The position numbers and the translations under genes are program-made. Source: Petroclostridium sp. X23 (GTDB lineage Bacteria > Bacillota > Clostridia > SK-Y3). Taken from it: a stretch of DNA of 64,000 bases. Positions 27,922-34,992 of the stretch are shown piece after piece. Within the stretch, counting starts at the first letter, position 1, and each line of letters begins with the position of its first letter. Location of the stretch: NCBI RefSeq assembly GCF_030013905.1, contig NZ_CP124862.1, forward strand, positions 4,529,051 through 4,593,050, read 5' to 3'. A model generated the notes under the pieces. That model saw only the letters and a program-made list of their open reading frames with translations, was not told where the DNA came from and ran no database searches.

Positions 27922-28061
27922 TGGCAAGTAAAATAGCTGAAGCATATGCAGCATTGATAGATGCAAATCGAAAGACCATCGACCAGGTACCCGCCCAAAT
28001 AAAAACAGAAGTTCAGGCCATACTTGACAGCCAGGCAGCAAGTGAGCCGCCGGCAGAATAG
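27921..28061 (+). CDS. 46-residue late protein, CD1375-like (copy 1)
   Basis: ATG 27921 follows GGGAGGAACC. The product has the motif AALIDANRKTIDQVPAQIKT, clearly related to the next small gene (IINKRRSIDQVPAQLKD). Such short proteins occur after tail fibre genes in clostridial prophages. Its function is unknown. Confidence 0.6.
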   Translation: MASKIAEAYAALIDANRKTIDQVPAQIKTEVQAILDSQAASEPPAE

Positions 28062-28130
28062 GAGGGAGCCATGAGCATAATAAACAAATTGAGGCTTTTT
28101 ATAACACTTTGGAAAGGAGGAACAAGAACC

Positions 28131-28271
28131 ATGGTTGATATTTACGTCGCATTAATAATCAACAAAAGAAGATCCATTGACCAGGTACCGGCACAGCTAA
28201 AAGATGCTGTACTCGCGGACCTTACAGTGCTTGGATTGGATGGATACGGAAATTCGATCTCTGCAGAATAA
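28131..28271 (+). CDS. 46-residue late protein, CD1375-like (copy 2)
   Basis: ATG 28131 follows GGAAAGGAGGAAC and gives a protein starting MVDIYVALIINKRRSIDQVP, the usual start of this small family. An in-frame ATG at 28071, also with a GGAGGG site, would add 20 residues (SIINKLRLFITLWKGG); both starts may be used. It is paralogous to the gene just upstream. Confidence 0.6.
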   Translation: MVDIYVALIINKRRSIDQVPAQLKDAVLADLTVLGLDGYGNSISAE

Positions 28272-28287
28272 TAGTAAAAGAATTTAA

Positions 28288-28328
28288 GGGAAATAGAGAA
28301 GCTCAGAAGAGAGCTTTTTTTATTTCCC
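28288..28328 (+). terminator. terminator between tail and lysis genes
   Basis: GGGAAATA...AAGCTC and GAGCTT...TATTTCCC pair around AGAAGA, with a T7 run inside the right arm. The compact inner stem plus T run is a classical terminator; the outer arms could form an alternative structure. Confidence 0.75.
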
Positions 28329-28347
28329 CTAAAAAGGAGGACGGTAT

Positions 28348-28845
28348 ATGCATGAACTATTTAATAAGACTGTGGACACTGTTAGGCCCGCCATAGCATT
28401 TTTTAGTGCTATTGCGACTTATTTGATGTTTCCGGAGCAAAGTTTTATTGCCTGGTGCATTGCTCTATGGACAGCAATGGTGCTAGATCTTTTAACTAGG
28501 TGGTTTGCTATCTTTATAAAGAGCGGAGGAGTCAATGAATCACTAAAGTCTAAGGCATGGAATTCTGAGGCGATGTTTAAAAAGACTTTTGTTAAAATAG
28601 TAGCCTATCTGGTTATACAGATTCTTGCCGGCTTGTCATTAAGGTTTGCGTCCATTCCTTACATAAGCAATATTGTAGCCACAGTAGTCTATTCTTTTAT
28701 GTTTTTCCGGGAATTTGCCAGTAACATTGAAAATCTAATCGATGCGGGGGCTGATTATTTACAGCCCCTTTTGTTTTGGGTGAAAAAAAGAGGAAATGAG
28801 GCATTATCGAAAGGAGAGGAGAAAAAAGATGAAGTATCAAATTAA
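28348..28845 (+). CDS. phage holin (Cph1/TcdE-type holin 4 family)
   Basis: The 165-residue protein starts at ATG 28348 after AAAAGGAGG. It has three hydrophobic segments (about 14-30, 34-56, 88-112) and the family motif FREFASNIENLIDAGADYLQ near the end, followed by a charged tail. Holins of this type make membrane lesions that let the endolysin out. It overlaps the amidase gene by 17 bases. Confidence 0.88.
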   Translation: MHELFNKTVDTVRPAIAFFSAIATYLMFPEQSFIAWCIALWTAMVLDLLTRWFAIFIKSGGVNESLKSKAWNSEAMFKKTFVKIVAYLVIQILAGLSLRFASIPYISNIVATVVYSFMFFREFASNIENLIDAGADYLQPLLFWVKKRGNEALSKGEEKKDEVSN

Positions 28846-29500
28846 GCAGGATCTAATTACAGGACTACCGCAAAAATCGTATACGAATGGAATAGGTGGT
28901 TATATTGGCGTATGCCTACACCACACAGCGCCATCTTCCGGAAAAGAGGATACGGATGAAAGCAATTTAAAGTATTTCAAAGATAACTGGGAAAAAGTAC
29001 AGGCATTTGCACATGATTTTGTGGATTATGATTCTATCACTAATATGGCGGATATCAACTATCGTGCTTGGGCAGCAGGACGGAAAGGAAATGATTTATA
29101 TGTCCACATCGAACTATGCAATACCAAGGATTCGGCAAAGTTTAAAGAATCGTATAGCCGGTATGTATGGCTTGCGGCATATAGATTGGCACAAAAGAAA
29201 CTAGGGGTTGAATACGGTAAAACCCTTGTGACGCACGATTGGGTAAGTAAGAACCTAGGAGGCACCAACCACACGGATCCGGTGGCATACTTAGCATCTC
29301 ATGGAATGTCAATTGAGCAATTGGTTAAAGACATACAAGCAGAATATAACGAATTGATGGGGGGAAAGCAGATGAACATCGATGAAGCACTGGAGAAACT
29401 GGATCAGAAGATTGGTATTGATGTAAAGTACTGGAAAGGTGCTTGCGACTATGTAGGGTACCTAAGAGATCTATTAATAAAGATTGCAAAAAATATTTAA
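28829..29500 (+). CDS. N-acetylmuramoyl-L-alanine amidase (endolysin)
   Basis: ATG 28829 follows GGAGAGGAGAAAAAAG; the further upstream start is not needed. Residues about 1-165 are an Amidase_2 domain with zinc-ligand-type motifs (GVCLHHTAPSS; LVTHDWVSKNLGGTNHTDPV), cutting the MurNAc-L-Ala bond. A linker and a ~45-residue C-terminal helical module (MNIDEALEKLDQKIGIDVKY) follow, perhaps for wall binding or oligomerisation. It has no signal peptide, so it needs the holin. Confidence 0.9.
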   Translation: MKYQIKQDLITGLPQKSYTNGIGGYIGVCLHHTAPSSGKEDTDESNLKYFKDNWEKVQAFAHDFVDYDSITNMADINYRAWAAGRKGNDLYVHIELCNTKDSAKFKESYSRYVWLAAYRLAQKKLGVEYGKTLVTHDWVSKNLGGTNHTDPVAYLASHGMSIEQLVKDIQAEYNELMGGKQMNIDEALEKLDQKIGIDVKYWKGACDYVGYLRDLLIKIAKNI

Positions 29501-29512
29501 GGAGGCTTAACG

Positions 29513-29863
29513 ATGGAACAATTTCTTAAAATCGCATGGGAGTATCGGTTTATTATCATCTTGGTACTAGCATTCTTGCTGGTGTTTTTATTTGAGCGTC
29601 AAAGGGCAATAACTATATTATATGCTTTGATGCTGCAAGCAAAGCGGATGGCGAAAGATATGGTCCTCAAGTCCGGCCAGGAGCAAGAAGATTGGGTAGT
29701 TCAGAAAGCAAAAATTTATTTGCCAAAAGAGATCCTTGTTTTCCTTCCGGATGAACGTCTCAAAGCTTTTGTAAAATTTTTGTTTGCAAAGCTTAAAGAT
29801 TATGCGGATGATGGCCAGCTGAATGATAGTTATAAATCGTCTAGTACAGATGCATCTCTATAA
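29513..29863 (+). CDS. second holin-like protein (LL-H type)
   Basis: The 116 residues begin with one hydrophobic segment (about 13-28), then a basic/helical cytoplasmic part containing LMLQAKRMAKDM and SGQEQEDWVVQKA, the pattern of LL-H-type holins. It follows the endolysin after a GGAGG site. It may act as holin partner or antiholin. Confidence 0.65.
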   Translation: MEQFLKIAWEYRFIIILVLAFLLVFLFERQRAITILYALMLQAKRMAKDMVLKSGQEQEDWVVQKAKIYLPKEILVFLPDERLKAFVKFLFAKLKDYADDGQLNDSYKSSSTDASL

Positions 29864-29903
29864 TATTATTGCCCCGGGGAGACCTGGGGCTTTATTTTTT
29901 TGT
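29854..29903 (+). repeat. duplicated late-operon end, copy 1
   Basis: This 50-bp sequence covers the last codons of the holin-like gene and its terminator. It recurs with about six differences at 30111-30160. Confidence 0.75.
29870..29898 (+). terminator. terminator at the end of the phage late region
   Basis: GCCCCGGG and CCTGGGGC pair around GAGA, followed by TTTATTTTTTT. It ends the lysis genes. Confidence 0.85.
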
Positions 29904-30022
29904 TTACAATCTGTTCATAAAATATCTATATTTAAGTGATAATATATTATCAAGGCAACTGACAAACTTTTTTCATTTTCCCCTCCTTTCTTCATACAGG
30001 CGTAAGGCCTTTTATATAAAGA

Positions 30023-30047
30023 AGTCGTCCGGGTAGGGCGATTTTTT
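30023..30047 (+). terminator. short terminator-like hairpin in the phage-end scar
   Basis: TCGTCC and GGGCGA form a stem with one G-T pair, followed by TTTTTT. It lies between the two copies of the duplicated sequence, in DNA with no convincing gene. Confidence 0.5.
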
Positions 30048-30110
30048 GTTTTATCAAAAGATAATCTAGACGACAAATAAATGACATCTATAAACCCCTG
30101 ATACAAATAA

Positions 30111-30160
30111 ATCTCTATAATACTATTGCACCGGAGAGCCCTGGGGCGTTATTTTTTATG
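30111..30160 (+). repeat. duplicated late-operon end, copy 2
   Basis: This is a diverged copy of 29854-29903, starting ATCTCTATAATACTATTGC and including a decayed terminator. No upstream gene accompanies it, so it looks like the scar of a second phage end or of a recombination. It overlaps the 3' end of the minus-strand membrane gene. Confidence 0.7.
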
Positions 30161-30409
30161 ATACATGCGACTCAGTACAAAAGGGTACTTTGTTTTTCGC
30201 GTTGACCATCCCATGAGGTCATGTACAAAGCAGTAAGCGAAAAGTGCTTCAACTAATGATATTATAGCAAATACTTTTGTGATAGTTGCTAACCATTTTT
30301 TTGATATCTTAGAAAAAGCCAATCCTAGGAGTAACAAACTAATAACTGCTCTTATTATTCTTTCAGTTATGCCTAAATTTTTTTCAAAATCTAAATCCAA
30401 AATTTCCAC
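30149..30409 (-). CDS. DUF2892/YgaP-like small membrane protein
   Basis: The 86-residue protein has the DUF2892 pattern: KNLGITERIIRAVISLLLLG near the start, then a second hydrophobic segment ending in LFAYCFVHDLMG, close to the family's 'lfGfCPlysllG'. It is an inner-membrane protein of unknown role, sometimes linked to rhodanese domains. It opposes the phage genes and marks the start of non-phage DNA. Confidence 0.72.
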   Translation of the reverse strand: MEILDLDFEKNLGITERIIRAVISLLLLGLAFSKISKKWLATITKVFAIISLVEALFAYCFVHDLMGWSTRKTKYPFVLSRMYHKK

Positions 30410-30626
30410 CCTTTTCTTATAAACTTATTTATTTAACTACTTTTATGTTTTCATATATTCAATCAATTATTCACCTGAAAGTAAAAATATTTTTATCTTA
30501 AAGGATAGTTTAGCATAGCGTTACTAACGATTTTGCAAAAGCTTTGTCGAAACTTGCGATATTTAGTTTTTGTTTCTTGAAGGATTTTATAGGATTTTCA
30601 GAGAATGGATAACTGAATAAAACATA

Positions 30627-30688
30627 CGTAAAACTAAAATTTTACGTTGCATAGGTAATTAAATGTGTAGTAAAGATTATTTATATTT
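30627..30688 (+). repeat. recurring leader element A before a small membrane gene
   Basis: This 62-bp stretch (about AAACTAAAATTTTACG, then ATAGGTA, GATTATTTATATTT) closely matches 30928-30989. Partial copies begin at about 31262 and 31656 (shared ATTATACGAAACTA). Each lies just upstream of, or after, a tiny membrane-protein gene. Confidence 0.7.
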
Positions 30689-30703
30689 TTTGAGGTGAGG
30701 GCA

Positions 30704-30886
30704 ATGAGCAAAAAATATGTTTCTGTAATGAAATGGGTTGCACCCATCGTTACTATGGCTCTTGCATTAATTCAACTGGCGAATATTCCTTTTCCGAATT
30801 GGTTGGGAGTATTATTGTTGATTATTACCGCAATATTGTATACAGTTGCCTTTCTTATTGAAAGAAAGAACAATCCTGTAAAATGA
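30704..30886 (+). CDS. tiny membrane protein 1
   Basis: ATG 30704 follows GAGGTGAGGGC. The 60 residues have two hydrophobic helices (about 10-26 and 32-50) and a basic C-terminus (ERKNNPVK). It is an integral membrane protein of unknown function, first of three similar-sized genes with a shared leader. It could be an immunity, stress or toxin-like protein; there is nothing to decide. Confidence 0.55.
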   Translation: MSKKYVSVMKWVAPIVTMALALIQLANIPFPNWLGVLLLIITAILYTVAFLIERKNNPVK

Positions 30887-30927
30887 GCCTAACCTGTAAT
30901 TGCAGTTAAGGCACAATCTTCTGATAA

Positions 30928-30989
30928 TGCGAGACTAAAGTTTTGTGTCGGATAGGTAGATTAATGTGAAACGAAGATTATTTATATTT
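30928..30989 (+). repeat. recurring leader element B
   Basis: About 48 of 62 positions match element A, including the shared block GATTATTTATATTT at its end. It lies 24 bases before the next small membrane gene. Confidence 0.7.
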
Positions 30990-31012
30990 GGACGAAGTCG
31001 GAGGGAATCAAA

Positions 31013-31213
31013 ATGTTAATTGGACTTATGCAAGGAATTGGAATTTTTTATTACTGGACTTGGTTTATTTGGCCCTTTGTATTCATATTTTCATTTGCTT
31101 TTGGCCTTGCTGAAATTATAAAAGATGAAAATGCTTCTGGAAAAAACATATTGATTGCAGCCGTTTCTCTTTTGATTATTTTAGCCGGAGTCGTTGCACC
31201 TGCTTTTAGCTAA
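31013..31213 (+). CDS. tiny membrane protein 2
   Basis: ATG 31013 follows CGGAGGGAATC. The 66 residues form two hydrophobic helices (about 1-33, rich in Trp/Phe/Tyr, and 45-64) split by a charged loop (EIIKDENASGKN). It is a membrane protein with no recognised family, second in the array. Confidence 0.55.
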   Translation: MLIGLMQGIGIFYYWTWFIWPFVFIFSFAFGLAEIIKDENASGKNILIAAVSLLIILAGVVAPAFS

Positions 31214-31354
31214 CAAAGGTTATGAGCATTATCTTCGGTCTTTCATATGTTACAGCATTCTTATTATACGAAACTAAAAGTTACCGGTTAATATTATAAA
31301 TTTTGTACTTGTAGGATAATGTAAAACTAAAGTAAATAAGAAAGGTTAATGTTT

Positions 31355-31639
31355 ATGAAAATAGAATTTAAAAAGAAACGACCAATTGTAATTGCAATAA
31401 TATTTGCTTCCATTTTGGGTGTAGTATGTGCAGCGCTATCTATCTATGATGGAGAAAGTTGGGTATTGCGTATTTTAACTCAAGGGAGTCTACTCCTAAC
31501 AATGCTGTTCCATGGGGTTAACTGTTTTGTATATCACAAGCAAAAAGTAGTGGGTTCTTTTCTATGGATTGTTTCCGGGTTTTTGCTATTTGTGATGATT
31601 TTTACAGTTTATGTCGGGCTACAGAAAAATGTTTTTTGA
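31355..31639 (+). CDS. tiny membrane protein 3
   Basis: ATG 31355 follows AGAAAGG; an in-frame ATG two codons upstream is also possible. The 94 residues start with a basic stretch (KIEFKKKRP) and have three hydrophobic segments (about 11-27, 38-52, 64-88). It is a membrane protein of unknown function, third in the array. A partial leader copy follows it at about 31656. Confidence 0.55.
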   Translation: MKIEFKKKRPIVIAIIFASILGVVCAALSIYDGESWVLRILTQGSLLLTMLFHGVNCFVYHKQKVVGSFLWIVSGFLLFVMIFTVYVGLQKNVF

Positions 31640-31756
31640 TTCTAAATAATATTTATATTATACGAAACTAGAATTTTACATTATACTGCGAATTCATAAA
31701 AATAAATGGAGTTTAAATAGTAATGTGAGGATATTTCATAATTCAAAAATCAAGAA

Positions 31757-31834
31757 TGTGGATAATTCCTACTGATATTTTTGAAATTGTGCAAAAAAAG
31801 GTTAGACTATCCTTACAATAGATAGTTATCCACA
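31757..31834. promoter_or_regulatory. two inverted perfect DnaA-box-like sites
   Basis: TGTGGATAA at 31757-31765 and its inverse TTATCCACA at 31826-31834 both match the DnaA box exactly and lie 60 bases apart in AT-rich DNA, near the IS boundary. Whether DnaA binds here is unknown. Confidence 0.45.
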
Positions 31835-31890
31835 ACTATATAGTTTTGAAATTAAGAAATATCATCTCCTGTTCCTTGATAATTAAAATA

Positions 31891-33102
31891 CTAAGCTGCA
31901 ATATTTTTTGATTGTTCTGCTTTTGTAATTCTTGTAGCAATAATTGCAATGCAGGCTAAATCCATGAATACTTTTGCTTTTTTTAGCCCTGCTACACGCA
32001 GATTGTTTAAAGCATAGTTTTCTTTTCCATCACCAAAAAAGCGTTCAACGGATGTTCTTTCATCATATAGATTGTCCCATGCTTCTGTTCCTCGTAATGG
32101 ATAAGATATAAACCGTGGATTATCCTTAATTTTAACTTTGCCAATGTATCCTGATTTTGTACTCGTACACCAACTTGAACCCATAGGACAATTGGCTTTT
32201 CCGCAAGCGTGGGGACATAATAACCGAATGGTTCCATTATCATTTCCACCATTCACATACGGATAATTCATGGTGCAAACAAGTTGACCTTCCCAGTTAA
32301 TGCCTTCAGGTGGAGTTTTCGTATTTCTCCAGTTAATTGGCATAATAGCTTGAGCACCAAATGATACAGCATGTTGATAGATAGATGGTATATCATAGCC
32401 TGTATCCATAATGTAGTAAGATGGTTTGAATAAGTCTTCATAATCTGCCTTAAGCTTATTCATTAGTGGTATTGCCATTACCATATCTGCAACATTTGCA
32501 GGGGTTATGATGTACCCTAATGGGATTCCGCTTGTTGTATCTACTACAGCATGCATCTTCCAACCAAACCATTTTATCATATTGCCATTGGTATCTTGCT
32601 TGGCACCCCAGTGAGGAAACTCTGGATTGTTTTCTGGTATTTTTGATTTTGGTACAGCATGCTCAAAGGCATCAATTTTCGATGCATCTATTGAGACATG
32701 GGAACCATTAATAAGTCCCAAGGTTTTGGCTCTACGAACCATTCTCTGAAAAGTTTTTTCAAGTACATCGGTTTTAGAGAGCTTTTCTATAAACCTAGAG
32801 AAAGTTGAAGCACTAGGCGTTTTGCCAATAGTATCAAACCCGCAGGTTACTCTTAAAACGGGGTCTGTTTTCAACCTTTTAACTAATGCTTTAATAGTAG
32901 GTATTTGATCTATTTGCATTGCAAGTAAAGCATTGAGCAAGCTGGTATACGCAAATCCTTTAGGACCACGTTTGCTGACATCAATTTTAAAAGTTTCAAG
33001 CATAATTGAATAATCAATAAATGTTAAAACAGCTTGTAATTTTGTTAATGGTTGAATTTCTATAATTTGCTCTAAAGTAAATAATGTTGTTTGCCGATTC
33101 AT
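31891..33102 (-). CDS. DDE transposase of an insertion sequence
   Basis: The 403-residue protein has an N-terminal DUF772-like helix region (TPSASTFSRFIEKLSK), a DDE core (first Asp in SHVSIDASKIDAF, second in YYIMDTGYDIPSIY, Glu in DERTSVERFFG), and a Cys-rich insert (CPHACGKANCPMG). It is intact. The family is IS4/IS5/IS1182-like but not settled. The IS ends could not be fixed with certainty; they lie near 31.80 and 33.17 kb. Confidence 0.88.
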   Translation of the reverse strand: MNRQTTLFTLEQIIEIQPLTKLQAVLTFIDYSIMLETFKIDVSKRGPKGFAYTSLLNALLAMQIDQIPTIKALVKRLKTDPVLRVTCGFDTIGKTPSASTFSRFIEKLSKTDVLEKTFQRMVRRAKTLGLINGSHVSIDASKIDAFEHAVPKSKIPENNPEFPHWGAKQDTNGNMIKWFGWKMHAVVDTTSGIPLGYIITPANVADMVMAIPLMNKLKADYEDLFKPSYYIMDTGYDIPSIYQHAVSFGAQAIMPINWRNTKTPPEGINWEGQLVCTMNYPYVNGGNDNGTIRLLCPHACGKANCPMGSSWCTSTKSGYIGKVKIKDNPRFISYPLRGTEAWDNLYDERTSVERFFGDGKENYALNNLRVAGLKKAKVFMDLACIAIIATRITKAEQSKNIAA

Positions 33103-33177
33103 AATTCGTACAACGTTTACTCCTTTCTGTGGATTGTTTGGACGAATTATTTATCGGATTGGGGTAAACTATTTTTT

Positions 33178-33744
33178 ATGCTTTTTTCTAACCTTGTGTT
33201 TTCAAGGATTAGAAATTATGAAATTAACTCAATGTATAAAAAAACGATGATGGTTATAGGAATAATTTTTATCATAATATTTTTTTTCATATTTGGAACA
33301 CCGAAATATCAGTCAATGAAAATAAAAAGTGAAGATTTTTCGGATTTTGCAATTAAGATTAAAGAAGCTTCTAAAACATATTCTGAAATAGATATAAAAA
33401 AATTTATTAATTTTAACTGGGATGAATGTTATGTATTTCCTCCATACTATCCACCTGAGAGGGTTTACGAAAAGACGGGAACAGAGTGGACAGAATATAA
33501 AACATTTATTGGATTTCTACTGTTTCATGATATAGAGCATGAGTCTGTAGATGATAGTGATTACTTAATAGTATTTAAAAAGGATAGTAAAGTTGTCTTA
33601 TCACAAATAACCTCTTCTGATGAATTATCTGTTATTTTTAGATTGGATAACTTTAAATTTGCAAGTAGTAATGCGAAATTTTTAGTAAGAGATGCAGAAC
33701 AATATGAAGGAGAAAAAATCAAAGAGTTAATCCAGATAAACTAA
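33178..33744 (+). CDS. membrane-anchored protein, unknown, next to IS
   Basis: The open frame runs from 33091, but a start at ATG 33178 or ATG 33232 is more natural. From the latter, the product opens MYKKTMMVIGIIFIIIFFF, a basic N-terminus plus one strong membrane anchor, followed by ~140 extracellular residues (YPPERVYEKTGTEWTEYK). The IS lies immediately upstream and may have cut off its promoter. No family is recognised. Confidence 0.5.
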   Translation: MLFSNLVFSRIRNYEINSMYKKTMMVIGIIFIIIFFFIFGTPKYQSMKIKSEDFSDFAIKIKEASKTYSEIDIKKFINFNWDECYVFPPYYPPERVYEKTGTEWTEYKTFIGFLLFHDIEHESVDDSDYLIVFKKDSKVVLSQITSSDELSVIFRLDNFKFASSNAKFLVRDAEQYEGEKIKELIQIN

Positions 33745-33827
33745 TATACTTGATTTGTTTGCTTGTATAATAGGGAACTAAATTTTGACGTATAGCTTCG
33801 AGAATTACCGGAGCTTATTTTTCTATC

Positions 33828-33856
33828 TTGACAACGAACAAGTGTTCGTATATAAT
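33828..33856 (+). promoter_or_regulatory. sigma-A promoter with embedded LexA box
   Basis: TTGACA (33828-33833), a 17-base spacer and TATAAT (33851-33856) make a consensus promoter. Inside the spacer, CGAACAAGTGTTCG (33835-33848) is a perfect match to the Gram-positive LexA/DinR site CGAAC-RNRY-GTTCG. The downstream gene should be repressed by LexA and induced by DNA damage. Confidence 0.9.
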
Positions 33857-33874
33857 ATAAATAAATGGGATAAT

Positions 33875-34114
33875 ATGGACGGTGATATTATGGTACAGCA
33901 CATTTTAAGCACATCATTAGAACGTAACTGGATAGTCACAATCATGTACCAAAAAGGTAAGGAAATCACGCAAAGGAATATTAAGGTCTTGAGTATTTCA
34001 GGAAATAGTATAAGAGCTTTTTGTTATTTGAGAAATCAAAACCGGATTTTCAAGCTTGAGAACATTTTGTCAGCGTCTTACTACAGAAAAAATGTAAACA
34101 AACAAGCAGTGTGA
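33875..34114 (+). CDS. short WYL-like protein under SOS control
   Basis: Because the promoter lies inside the longer frame from 33785, the start must be ATG 33875 or ATG 33890 (M-V-Q-H). The 75-80 residue product is a small beta domain (NWIVTIMYQKGKEITQRNI, then SGNSIRAFCYLRNQNRIFKL) resembling the core of WYL domains, which in larger proteins bind ligands or nucleic acid. No helix-turn-helix accompanies it. It is followed by a Dam-type methylase gene. Confidence 0.65.
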   Translation: MDGDIMVQHILSTSLERNWIVTIMYQKGKEITQRNIKVLSISGNSIRAFCYLRNQNRIFKLENILSASYYRKNVNKQAV

Positions 34115-34156
34115 TTTTAATTACAGCAAGGCTGAAGCAACAGGAGGAATAATATA

Positions 34157-34914
34157 TTGAACAGCTTTATTGGATGGATTGGTGGAAAGAACTACTTGAA
34201 GAAGGAAATCGTAAAGAGATTTCCGGAGAAATTCGGCAGATATATTGAAGTGTTTGGGGGAGCCGCATGGGGGTACTGTTTTATAAGGACAAGCATGCGG
34301 ACATGGAAGTGTACAATGACTACAACAGCGAACTCGTGAATCTCTTCCGGTGTGTGAAGTATCACCGTCCTGAATTACAGCGGGAATTGTCATATTTTCT
34401 TAATGCCCGGGAAATGTTCGAGGATTTCCTGGCACAGTTTAATATTCGTGGGATGACCGATATTCAAAGAGCAGCCCGATTCTTTATGGTACTAAAAACA
34501 AGCTACGGTAGCAACCAAAAGAACTTCGGATGCGTTAAGAAAAATATCCATGTCATGTGTGAGTACTTGGACCGGATAGAAGAACGTTTATCAACTGTTG
34601 TTATTGAAAATAAAGATTTTGAAGGCCTGATAAAGGTTTATGATAAACCTGATGCCTTAATATACTTAGATCCACCATACTACGGAACAGAGCGGTACTA
34701 CCAGGCCAAATTTTCTACAGATGATCACATCAGGTTAAATAATACCTTGCAGCAGGTAAAGGGAAAGTTCTTATTATCTTATAACGATTGTGAGTATATC
34801 CGAGAAATGTATAAAAATTTTACCATTGAAGAAATACATAGGAATCACAATCTTATAAATAGATATGGTGACAAAAACAATACTTATTGTGAATTGCTTA
34901 TTAAAAATTACTAG
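34157..34914 (+). pseudogene. Dam-type D12 adenine methyltransferase, frameshifted
   Basis: TTG 34157 follows AGGAGG and starts the family motif FIGWIGGKNYLKKEI, then YIEVFGGAAW. At the G5 run at 34269-34273 the frame breaks: the continuation (VLFYKDKHADMEVYNDYNSE) is read in the frame of 34267-34914, which carries the catalytic YLDPPYYG and a normal end. Two extra G (or one missing) explain it. The enzyme would methylate adenine in a short site. As it stands neither half is complete. Confidence 0.82.
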
Positions 34915-34942
34915 AATATTAAATATTTAATTTGTTTACTGC

Positions 34943-34978
34943 AATAATGATCCTCCGGTATACCGGAGGATCATTATT
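34943..34978. terminator. perfect 36-bp palindrome after the methylase
   Basis: AATAATGATCCTCCGGTA is followed directly by its exact reverse complement. The transcript would form a long hairpin; the flanking T/A-rich DNA allows termination on both strands. Confidence 0.7.
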
Positions 34979-34992
34979 TATTATCTTTAATA

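Noticed and set aside
674..29863. Phage-tail-like bacteriocin instead of a phage
   Set aside because: Terminase, portal, scaffold, capsid and connector genes are all present and look intact, so a DNA-packaging phage is the better reading.
29970..30000. An 8-codon minus-strand frame (MKKVCQLP) behind a very good AAGGAGGGG site
   Set aside because: The ribosome site is strong, but the frame stops at once and no gene follows in that direction; chance or remnant cannot be separated.
30627..31700. Leader repeats as integron attC sites
   Set aside because: No RYYYAAC/GTTRRRY core pairs and no integrase are seen; the elements look like duplicated leaders.
31800..33170. Exact ends and target duplication of the first IS
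   Set aside because: I looked for matching inverted ends near 31.80 and 33.17 kb and found only weak similarity, so no boundaries are claimed.
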